Below, one piece after another: positions 24,469 through 32,314 of a stretch of DNA of 64,000 nucleotides; position 1 is the stretch's first letter, and every line of letters begins with the position of its first letter. Below the pieces are notes generated by a model. That model searched no databases. It was given only the letters and a program-made list of their open reading frames with translations, and was not told the DNA's origin. This stretch comes from Clostridiales bacterium (GTDB lineage: Bacteria > Bacillota > Clostridia > Oscillospirales > Acutalibacteraceae): positions 20,640 to 84,639 of the forward strand of contig DUNU01000001.1 of assembly GCA_012839185.1 (NCBI GenBank), in the 5' to 3' direction. The position numbers and the translations under genes are program-made.

Positions 24469-27400
24469 ATGACAAATTTCTCAAAACTCTTAAAGAATTC
24501 TCCCGAATATAAAAGTCTGCTTGGTTGTGTGTCTGCATCTCGTGGATCTGTAGGAGTGCTTGGGCTTTCAAATGCACCTAAAGCACATGTTATTTCTTCA
24601 TTGGTTAATGATTCGAATAAAACTGCTTTAGTATTGGTTCCCGATGAGAGAATCGGGCATCAAATTGCCGCTGATATGACAATGTTCGGGGTCAGAGCTG
24701 AGGTATACCCATATCGTGACTATACTTTCAGATTTACCGATTCAAAAAGCAGAGAATTTGAACATACCAGAATTGGCGTGTTAAAATCATTTGTAGATAA
24801 GAACATTAAAGTTGTAGTAGCAACTGCACAAGCCGCAGCTCAGTTAACTATTCCTGAAGAGGAGCTTCTGAAAAAGTCCGTTGAATTAAAAGTAGGCAAA
24901 GAGGTTACTATTGAAAAAATTGTAGAAAGCCTTGTTGCCGCGGGATACAGTCGATATGAAGAAGTTGAAGGTGCCGGACAATTTGCTGTTCGCGGAGGAA
25001 TAGTTGATTTTTATCCTCCCGATCATGACAATCCGGTAAGAGTTGAACTTTGGGGCGATGTCGTTGATGGTATGGCATATTTTGATGTGCTTACGCAAAG
25101 ACGACTTGACATTCCGCTTGATGAAATTTTAATTACTCCATCAACTGAAATAGTCTTGCCCGATAAGAGCATTCTGATTGAAAAAATACAGGATATTTCT
25201 GACAATTTAAGTGGTAAGGGTGCAAAAAAGGCACGAGAAAAACTTAATGCTGATATTGAAAATTTAGAACATGGACTTAAACCTTCTTCCGTTGATAAAT
25301 ATTTAAGCCTTTGTTACGATACTCCTGAATGTTTGTTTGACTATTGCAAGGATTCATCTTTGTTTGTTGTCGAAAGTTCGGGAGTTAAAAATGCGGCAAC
25401 TGCTGCCGAAAAGATATATATTGAAGAACTGAAAAGTCTTTATAATGACGGTGTTTTATGTTCCGGACTTGATAGGTTTACGCTTTCATTTTCTGAAGTA
25501 TTGGCAAAATATGAAGAAATGCACGCTGTGTATATTGATAATTTTGCTCGTGGCTCTTTTGACACACCGGTAAAAGATTTAATTACATTCAATTCCCGCC
25601 CTCTTTCTTCATGGAACGGAAATTTATCGCAGCTTTTGGAAGATATTTATGTTCCGTTTGCAAGAAATTTCAAGATAATTGTATTTGCAGGAAGTGAAAA
25701 GACAGCTCCCAATTTAGCAAAAGACTTAATTGAGCAGGACGTTCCTTGCGAATTTTATTCCGTTCTGCCTGAAAAATTGCCTGATAAAACGGTTACTGTC
25801 CTTTCGGGCAGTATTTCAGCAGGTATTGAGTACCCGCTTGAAAAGGTTATTATTTTCTCTCTGTCTACCGGTTTAAGTGGTTCCAAATATAAGAAGGGCA
25901 GTGCCGCTCCTACTAAGAAAAAGGGGTTAACTTTTTCGTCTGTGGATGACCTTAATGTAGGAGATTATGTTGTTCACGAAAACTACGGAATAGGCATATT
26001 TGACGGTATTCATGAAATAGCTCGTGAAGGAGTTACGAAAGATTATATCAAAATTAAATATGCAGGTACGGATGTTTTATATGTTCCTGTAAACCAGCTT
26101 GATATTGTGTCTAAATATATCGGAGCAGGACTTGAAGAGAAAAACATAAAACTTAATCGCCTTGACAGTGTTGCTTGGGAGAGAACAAAACGTCGTGTTG
26201 CCGAAAAATCCAAGGAGATGGCAGCGGAGCTTATTAAATTATACTCCGAAAGAATTGCATCCGAAGGATTCGCCTTCTCTCAGGATACAGATTTGCAGGT
26301 TGATTTTGAGTCGAGATTTGAGTTTGTAGAAACGGAAGACCAGCTTCGTACCATCGCGGAAATCAAGCGGGATATGGAAAACGACAGACCGATGGACAGG
26401 CTTTTGTGTGGAGATGTAGGTTTCGGTAAAACTGAAGTTGCCCTTCGTGCCGCATTTAAGTGTGTGGCAGACGGAAAACAATGTGCGATGCTTGTTCCGA
26501 CCACCATACTTGCTAATCAGCATTATCAAACGATATTAAAACGTTTTGAGGGTTTCCCGATTTCAGCTGAAATGATTAGTCGATTCAGAACGCCAAAAGA
26601 GCAGAAAGATATTATTTCTCGTGTAAAATCCGGCAGAATTGATATTTTAGTCGGCACGCATTCTATATTAAGTTCAAGAATTGAGTTTAAGGACTTAGGC
26701 TTATTGATAATTGACGAGGAACAACGTTTTGGTGTTGCTCAAAAAGAAAAAATCAAAGCACGTTTCCCAAATGTTGATGTTCTTACGCTTTCAGCCACTC
26801 CGATTCCGAGAACACTGAATATGGCATTAAGCGGTATTCGGGATATGAGTATCATAGAACAGTCTCCTCGTGACAGATTACCGATTCAATCTTTTGTGCT
26901 TGAATATGATCGTGATGTAGTTATTGAAGCGATAAGAAAAGAACTTCGACGCGGCGGTCAGGTATATTATCTTCACAATTTTGTTGAATCTATTGATGAG
27001 GTTGCGAGCAAATTGCAAGAAGACATTCCCGAATCTCATGTCGGAGTTGTTCACGGACAAATGAGTGAACAGCAAACAAATGACGTTTGGCGTAGGCTCA
27101 CTGATGGGGAAATTGATGTATTGGTCTGTACAACAATTATTGAAATTGGTGTCGATGTTCCAAACTGTAATACTCTAATCGTCAATAATGCTGATAAATT
27201 AGGACTTGCTCAGCTTCACCAGATTCGTGGTCGGGTTGGCAGAAGTACAAGAAGAGCAACCGCGTTATTTACATACCCCGCCTATAAAATTCCCAGCGAA
27301 ACGGCATCAAGACGACTTAACGCCATTCGTGAATATACGGAATTTGGTTCGGGTTTTAAGATAGCTATGCGTGACCTTGAGATTCGTGGAGCCGGCTCGC

Positions 27401-27948
27401 TTCTGGGTGGTTATCAACATGGCTCAATGGAGGCAGTCGGATATGAGCTTTATATGAAGATACTCACCGAAGCTATTGAAGATATGCAAAATAATGGTGA
27501 GAAAAAAGCTGACGACACCGCACAGAAGGATTGTCTTATAGATATCAAAATTGATGCTTACATACCTGATGATTATATAAAAAATATAAGTCTCCGTCTT
27601 TCTATGTATCGAAAGATCGCAGCTATTCGCACAGAAGAAGATGCCTCGGATCTTGTTGATGAGCTCATTGACAGATTTGGTGCTGACATTCCAAAGTCAG
27701 TTTTAGGTCTGATGGATGTATCAGTTCTTCGCAATAAAGCTGCAAAAAAAGGCTTTTATGAAGTAAAAGGCACTGATAAGCTTCGTATGTATTTTACTGC
27801 ATTTGATCAGAATTTTGTCGAAAATTTAGCAAGACGACTTCCTCGCAGAGTTCGTGTTAAAGCGGGAGAAAAACCGCATATTGAAATAAGTTTGGTTCCC
27901 GGTGAAACTATGCTTGAAACATTGGAAAAATGTTTAGAAACGGAGTAG
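24469..27948 (+). CDS. mfd: Transcription-repair coupling factor
   Basis: A 1159-aa Mfd, which removes RNA polymerase stalled at DNA lesions and recruits UvrA. Present in order are the UvrB-like N-terminal module (AGQFAVRGGIVDFYPP), the CarD-like RNA polymerase interaction domain (LNVGDYVVHENYGIG), the RecG-like translocase with Walker A LLCGDVGFGKTEVA, DEEQRFGV, LSATPIPRTL and QIRGRVGRS, and the C-terminal TRCF domain. Its ATG comes 1 nt after the pth stop with little Shine-Dalgarno, so translation is probably coupled to pth. Confidence 0.98.
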   Translation: MTNFSKLLKNSPEYKSLLGCVSASRGSVGVLGLSNAPKAHVISSLVNDSNKTALVLVPDERIGHQIAADMTMFGVRAEVYPYRDYTFRFTDSKSREFEHTRIGVLKSFVDKNIKVVVATAQAAAQLTIPEEELLKKSVELKVGKEVTIEKIVESLVAAGYSRYEEVEGAGQFAVRGGIVDFYPPDHDNPVRVELWGDVVDGMAYFDVLTQRRLDIPLDEILITPSTEIVLPDKSILIEKIQDISDNLSGKGAKKAREKLNADIENLEHGLKPSSVDKYLSLCYDTPECLFDYCKDSSLFVVESSGVKNAATAAEKIYIEELKSLYNDGVLCSGLDRFTLSFSEVLAKYEEMHAVYIDNFARGSFDTPVKDLITFNSRPLSSWNGNLSQLLEDIYVPFARNFKIIVFAGSEKTAPNLAKDLIEQDVPCEFYSVLPEKLPDKTVTVLSGSISAGIEYPLEKVIIFSLSTGLSGSKYKKGSAAPTKKKGLTFSSVDDLNVGDYVVHENYGIGIFDGIHEIAREGVTKDYIKIKYAGTDVLYVPVNQLDIVSKYIGAGLEEKNIKLNRLDSVAWERTKRRVAEKSKEMAAELIKLYSERIASEGFAFSQDTDLQVDFESRFEFVETEDQLRTIAEIKRDMENDRPMDRLLCGDVGFGKTEVALRAAFKCVADGKQCAMLVPTTILANQHYQTILKRFEGFPISAEMISRFRTPKEQKDIISRVKSGRIDILVGTHSILSSRIEFKDLGLLIIDEEQRFGVAQKEKIKARFPNVDVLTLSATPIPRTLNMALSGIRDMSIIEQSPRDRLPIQSFVLEYDRDVVIEAIRKELRRGGQVYYLHNFVESIDEVASKLQEDIPESHVGVVHGQMSEQQTNDVWRRLTDGEIDVLVCTTIIEIGVDVPNCNTLIVNNADKLGLAQLHQIRGRVGRSTRRATALFTYPAYKIPSETASRRLNAIREYTEFGSGFKIAMRDLEIRGAGSLLGGYQHGSMEAVGYELYMKILTEAIEDMQNNGEKKADDTAQKDCLIDIKIDAYIPDDYIKNISLRLSMYRKIAAIRTEEDASDLVDELIDRFGADIPKSVLGLMDVSVLRNKAAKKGFYEVKGTDKLRMYFTAFDQNFVENLARRLPRRVRVKAGEKPHIEISLVPGETMLETLEKCLETE

Positions 27949-27952
27949 AAAT

Positions 27953-29155
27953 ATGAAAAAAAGTATCCGGAAAATTATTGCGTTGTTGCTTTCGTGTATG
28001 CTTGTATTTTCAAGTGTTACGTTAAGTGCTTCGGCAGCCGACTGGCTTGATATTATCGGAGGTCTTTTCGGCGGAAATACATCAGCAGGAAACATTGACT
28101 TTATTCGTCTTTTCTTGCAGGCTATTAATAAGATTACAACTGAAGAAGACGATAAACCTGCATATATAGACCGTTCACGAGGTTCTAAAGAAATTACCGC
28201 ACAAAAACTTGCCGAATATCAGGAATATGTAAAAGATTTCAACAAAAATGTCAATCTTATTAAAAAGAAATGTCCTGCATTTGACAGAATTGAAATGGCG
28301 GGGCTTCCTGTTGAGGCTTCGGTAGGGGCACAGATAGGAGACAAAACTGATTTAATTGGCTCTCTTATTTCTATCGGAACAGGATTGCTTTTCGGCAGTG
28401 ATAATGTCATAAATATCAGCAACGCAATAACAGCTATGGGTATTGATACTCTCTTTTCTGAAAAACGAGAAAGCGAAATTGAACTGGGTCAGGTATGTGA
28501 TAATCTTATTTCTGTTAAAGGTACGAATTTTGTATCAAATCTTACAGCGGATGATTTTTGTGATATTGACTATACCGCATCACGCTATGGCGGATATGTT
28601 ATGAAAGGTTATTTGTGGGATCAGATAAATCCCGATGCTGCATCGGCACAAGGCAGGGTATTTGATCTTCTTGATGATGTAAAATTCTTCTCAATGTTGA
28701 AGTCTTATACGGGGAATATGGATTTATCGTTCCTTCAATTTAAGTATGTTGATTGCTATGTGGAGCTTAAAGTAAATAAGATGGGCGATGTTCAATCCTA
28801 TACCACTCACTATAAATGTGTTCTCCATGTTGATGAAAGTGCTGATACAGCCAATATAGGTCAATATTTAGGCTTTAGCGATACAGTTCTTTATGAAAGC
28901 GAAATAATTTACAAGAACTTTAAGTGGAAAAACTGGCTTATCGGGGACGTAAACGGAGATTTAGACATTAGTGTTATTGATGCAAGATATTGCCTTCGTG
29001 CAGCATTAGGTCTTGAAATTGTACCTGAAGGAAGTGCTAAATACAGATTCTGTGATGCAAATCAAGATGGTAAACTGACAGTCGTTGATGCAAGAAAAAT
29101 TCTTCGTACTGCGTTGGGTCTTGACACCATAGTCCAACCGCTTGATAACGTTTAG
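27953..29155 (+). CDS. Secreted protein with C-terminal type I dockerin-like domain
   Basis: A 400-aa protein. Residues 1-28 form a signal peptide (KKSIRKIIALLLSCMLVFSS...SASA). A short segment with WLDIIGGLFGG and GNIDFIRLFLQAINKI could be an amphipathic helix. The middle has no motif I recognise. The last 75 residues carry two calcium-binding F-hand repeats, GDVNGDLDISVIDARYCLR and CDANQDGKLTVVDARKILR, a type I dockerin signature used to dock onto cohesins. No enzyme fold is obvious, so it could be a structural or binding component. It starts 4 nt after mfd, an unexpected operon partner for an exported protein. Confidence 0.82.
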   Translation: MKKSIRKIIALLLSCMLVFSSVTLSASAADWLDIIGGLFGGNTSAGNIDFIRLFLQAINKITTEEDDKPAYIDRSRGSKEITAQKLAEYQEYVKDFNKNVNLIKKKCPAFDRIEMAGLPVEASVGAQIGDKTDLIGSLISIGTGLLFGSDNVINISNAITAMGIDTLFSEKRESEIELGQVCDNLISVKGTNFVSNLTADDFCDIDYTASRYGGYVMKGYLWDQINPDAASAQGRVFDLLDDVKFFSMLKSYTGNMDLSFLQFKYVDCYVELKVNKMGDVQSYTTHYKCVLHVDESADTANIGQYLGFSDTVLYESEIIYKNFKWKNWLIGDVNGDLDISVIDARYCLRAALGLEIVPEGSAKYRFCDANQDGKLTVVDARKILRTALGLDTIVQPLDNV

Positions 29156-29178
29156 TATACCATGTCTTATTAAAATAA

Positions 29179-29206
29179 CCGAGAGAGCAAAATGCCTCTC
29201 GGTTTT
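29179..29206. terminator. Terminator between the dockerin gene and the SGNH gene
   Basis: CCGAGAG (29179-29185) pairs with CTCTCGG (29196-29202), followed by TTTTC on the plus strand. It lies between convergent genes and may serve both. Confidence 0.85.
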
Positions 29207-29218
29207 CTTGTTTCGTAA

Positions 29219-30316
29219 TTAGTCTAAGTCAAGATTTAAGATTAAATTGTGAGATTCACAGACTTCGTAAAAATCAAATCCCATCTCCAGCCAATCAAAA
29301 TATTCATCATCATCCCGATGATCTTTTATTTCATAGTTTTCATTAAGATAAGTAGCAAGCCAATATGTAAATTTTGCACTGCCTTTCATATTCAGGTGAC
29401 GCTCGTCTGCAAAATCTTTTTCCGGATTAATACCGGTTTCATCCAAATAACCGTCTGCGAAGAGATTAAGCACGGTGAAACCTTTATTGGTTACATAGTC
29501 ATACAGCCATTTGTTTTGCTGCATTTCTGTTTTATCAATTTTACCGCCACTACCCTTGATGCCTGTCTTCGGAAGCATGGTAAACAATAATTCCAACTCT
29601 TGTGTTTTTGCATAATCCAATAACTCATCGAGTATTTCAAGGGCGTTATCTGAAATCGGAGAGGGAGAATAATCATTCAACGCAGGAACGGATGCAAATT
29701 TTTTTGCTCCCCAATATAAGTCTTTGTAATTCCCCATAAAATTTATTTCGGTATTTGAATCATAAGATTTTCCGCCTAATACGGCATTTGAATAGTTATT
29801 ATGCTCATACAGTGCGGGGAACAGGTATGAAAACACATCAACTGATTGTATTTTGGGTGCGTTTTCGTAGTAGGGAAGAATATCTTTAAGAATTTTATAT
29901 CTAATATTAAACGGTAATCCTTCTATAGTATATCGGACATGTAATTGATTTATGATGTCAGGATCACGTTGTGCGAATGATAAGTCTACAACTATAAGTT
30001 TAGGTGATTGTTTTTCAACTAAGAAATGCTCAAGAATAGGCTTAATAAGCGAAACCGGCATTTGGTCAACAAAAAGATTAAAACTCGTGTTGCCGTTCAG
30101 CAGATAGAGATAAGACGGCAGAATGGCACGATATATGCTGGTACTGAAGAAGATAATATCAACGGTGTCTTCAGGCATATCATAGATATTTCTGTATTTG
30201 GAATTTGATTCCGCATAACGCTCTGTGAAAGAGTAGTTTTCGCTGTACCAAGTGAAAAGTCCAAACACTAAAGACAAAACAAGTGAGAAACTGATTGCTT
30301 TAATAGCTTTTTTCAT
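29219..30316 (-). CDS. SGNH-type, DltD-like membrane-anchored protein
   Basis: A 365-aa protein with an N-terminal signal anchor (AISFSLVLSLVFGLF) and an otherwise extracytoplasmic domain. FFSTSIYRAILPSYL holds the candidate nucleophile Ser, and DERHLNMKGSAKF near residue 305 supplies the Asp-x-x-His of an SGNH catalytic triad. With an MBOAT and an acyl carrier protein upstream it matches the position of DltD or AlgJ/AlgX-type proteins, which complete acyl transfer to a cell-surface polymer. The acceptor polymer is unknown. It starts 9 nt after the MBOAT stop. Confidence 0.75.
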   Translation of the reverse strand: MKKAIKAISFSLVLSLVFGLFTWYSENYSFTERYAESNSKYRNIYDMPEDTVDIIFFSTSIYRAILPSYLYLLNGNTSFNLFVDQMPVSLIKPILEHFLVEKQSPKLIVVDLSFAQRDPDIINQLHVRYTIEGLPFNIRYKILKDILPYYENAPKIQSVDVFSYLFPALYEHNNYSNAVLGGKSYDSNTEINFMGNYKDLYWGAKKFASVPALNDYSPSPISDNALEILDELLDYAKTQELELLFTMLPKTGIKGSGGKIDKTEMQQNKWLYDYVTNKGFTVLNLFADGYLDETGINPEKDFADERHLNMKGSAKFTYWLATYLNENYEIKDHRDDDEYFDWLEMGFDFYEVCESHNLILNLDLD

Positions 30317-30325
30317 AAGTACCTC

Positions 30326-31930
30326 CTAATATCTTTGATAGATAGGATCGATGATTCCCGTGCCGGTATTATATTTCCCATAGATAAATACGAATATAAT
30401 AAAGAGAATAATCAATGCCCAACGTGGAATAAGAGGGACTTTTTTATTGAGTGTATCGCGAATTGATATACCGTGTTCTTGCAGGATGCTGACAACCAAT
30501 ATTACAACGGCACCAACCATAACGATATTAAATCCGACTTGCCCAATGCTTCCAAGTTCAAACAGCGTGCGATTTTTGATATAGCTCAACGTTCTTTCCA
30601 AATCAAATATGGATGTAAACATATACCAAGCATCAACAACAGAGGCTGAATGTGCGAGCAATTTGCTTCCGAGCAGTATGGTGAACGTACGAACAATCTC
30701 AAAGAATTGCCAGTTGGGTGATTCTTTGTTTATTTTTAACTTTGTAGTAATCTTATCATTAAGTGGTTGCAGGAGCATACCGCCTACAATAATTGTTGCG
30801 TTGTAAAATCCGTATAACACATAATTTAATGATGCACCATGCCAGATTCCGATGCTTAGGAATACAGCATAAGTGGTGATAAAATTTGGAATGATTTTGC
30901 CGTATGTGTTGCCAAATTTTTTGCGAGAAAATCTGCTGAATTTTGAGTATGGGCGGGAGAACATAACGGAAAAGAATACATAATCACGCATCCAGTTCCC
31001 GAGAGTAATATGCCATCTTCTCCAATATTCAGCCACACTTCTTGCGAAATAGGGACGCTCAAAGTTAAGCGGAAGTTCAATTCCGAATAAAGCAGCAACA
31101 CCGCGAGTAATATCAATGCAACCTGAGAAATCGGAATAAATCTGAAGGCTGTACATTAAGAGACCTAAAATCGGAATAATACCGTCATAGTTTGCATAAT
31201 CATTGAATATTTCTGCAACAAAAGGATGAAGCCTGTCGGCAACGACCAGCTTTTTGAAGAAACCCCAAAGAATTAACTCCAAACCCTTGACAAAATTATC
31301 ATAATCAAACTTATGCGGTTGGTTGTATTGAACACCGACATCGTCAAATCTCGATATCGGACCTTGAATAATTGAGGGGAAGAAAGATACAAAAAGAGCG
31401 AATTTGCCGATATGTCGAGTTGCCCGATATTTATTGCGGTAAACATCTATAGCATAGCCAATTGTGGTGAAAGTATAAAAAGAAATTCCCAAAGGAACAA
31501 GAATTTTAAACATTCTTTCGCTGTCATCGGGATAAAGCATATCACGGATAGAAGTTGAGTTAATTATTGCAGGAACATATTTAACAGTCGCCAATATGCC
31601 TAAATTAATTAAGATCAGTATGACAAGCCAAGTTTTTTTCTTGTTGTTAAATTTTTTCTTTGCCGCTTTAAGTTCATCTTTGCTTAAAGCTTCTTTGTTA
31701 TCAGCAATGAAGGTAGCACATTTGTCCGAAATTTTGTCCATTCTTAATGCGAACAAATAGGTAATTATTGTTGTAAAAAGAATGAAAATTACACCAGGTA
31801 TGGTGTTTGAAAGATAAAAAATATAACTGGCAATAAGCAGTATTACCCATTGAAATCGTTTGGGAACGATGTAATAAATTAGAACAGTTGCCGCAACAAA
31901 CAGTAAAAATGTAACGGTCGGAAAGCTCAT
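30326..31930 (-). CDS. MBOAT O-acyltransferase (DltB/AlgI-like)
   Basis: A 534-aa polytopic membrane protein of the membrane-bound O-acyltransferase family. It shows LPLNFERPYFARSVAEYWRRWHITLGNWMRDYVF and the catalytic-His motif IGIWHGASLNYVLYG, with about ten hydrophobic segments. Such proteins pass an acyl group from a carrier through the membrane to an exopolysaccharide, teichoic acid or peptidoglycan. Its ATG overlaps the stop of the acyl carrier gene (ATGA), so the two are translationally coupled, pointing to a carrier-dependent Dlt-type mechanism rather than use of acetyl-CoA. Confidence 0.9.
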   Translation of the reverse strand: MSFPTVTFLLFVAATVLIYYIVPKRFQWVILLIASYIFYLSNTIPGVIFILFTTIITYLFALRMDKISDKCATFIADNKEALSKDELKAAKKKFNNKKKTWLVILILINLGILATVKYVPAIINSTSIRDMLYPDDSERMFKILVPLGISFYTFTTIGYAIDVYRNKYRATRHIGKFALFVSFFPSIIQGPISRFDDVGVQYNQPHKFDYDNFVKGLELILWGFFKKLVVADRLHPFVAEIFNDYANYDGIIPILGLLMYSLQIYSDFSGCIDITRGVAALFGIELPLNFERPYFARSVAEYWRRWHITLGNWMRDYVFFSVMFSRPYSKFSRFSRKKFGNTYGKIIPNFITTYAVFLSIGIWHGASLNYVLYGFYNATIIVGGMLLQPLNDKITTKLKINKESPNWQFFEIVRTFTILLGSKLLAHSASVVDAWYMFTSIFDLERTLSYIKNRTLFELGSIGQVGFNIVMVGAVVILVVSILQEHGISIRDTLNKKVPLIPRWALIILFIIFVFIYGKYNTGTGIIDPIYQRY

Positions 31931-32160
31931 ATTTCGTCCTCTAATCTTTGAATAAGAGCAACGATAGCATCGGCACTGTTAAAGTTTTCAGGGATCATAT
32001 CGTTAACAGTGATGTCAACATCAAACTCATCGGTAAGGTCGCCGATAAGGGATACAACATCAAAGGAGTCAATAATATTGCCGTCAATTAATTGGTCTTC
32101 CGTTTCAAAATCAATGTCGCTGCGAATACCCTTGAGAATTTCAATTACTTTTTCTTTCAT
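31927..32160 (-). CDS. Acyl carrier protein (DltC-like)
   Basis: A 77-aa acidic four-helix carrier. The phosphopantetheine attachment site is S32 in NIIDSFDVVSL. The start is the ATG at 32160: GAGG lies just upstream, and the earlier ATG at 32172 is part of that ribosome binding site. Its place ahead of the MBOAT suggests it delivers the acyl group, as DltC does for D-alanine, but no DltA-type ligase is in the window and the cargo is unknown. It could instead be loaded from a ligase elsewhere in the genome. Confidence 0.9.
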   Translation of the reverse strand: MKEKVIEILKGIRSDIDFETEDQLIDGNIIDSFDVVSLIGDLTDEFDVDITVNDMIPENFNSADAIVALIQRLEDEI

Positions 32161-32193
32161 AATTTGCCTCATTTGGTTTGTGATTTGAGAATA

Positions 32194-32222
32194 ATTATAT
32201 ATTATATTCCATGAAAAGTCAA
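32194..32222 (-). promoter_or_regulatory. Promoter of the ACP-MBOAT-SGNH operon
   Basis: On the minus strand TTGACT (32222-32217), 17 bp, TATAAT (32199-32194). Confidence 0.75.
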
Positions 32223-32268
32223 GTAGTAACTGACATTGTTTTTATTGTTCTTTTCTCCAGTTTTTTAA

Positions 32269-32297
32269 TTGACATTATGAAATTATTATGTTATAAT
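32269..32297 (+). promoter_or_regulatory. Promoter of the polA operon
   Basis: TTGACA (32269-32274), 17 bp, TATAAT (32292-32297); polA starts 17 nt later behind GGGGTG. No clear terminator follows polA until 41805, so it may drive all seven genes. Confidence 0.85.
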
Positions 32298-32314
32298 GCT
32301 TTGGGGTGTAATTT

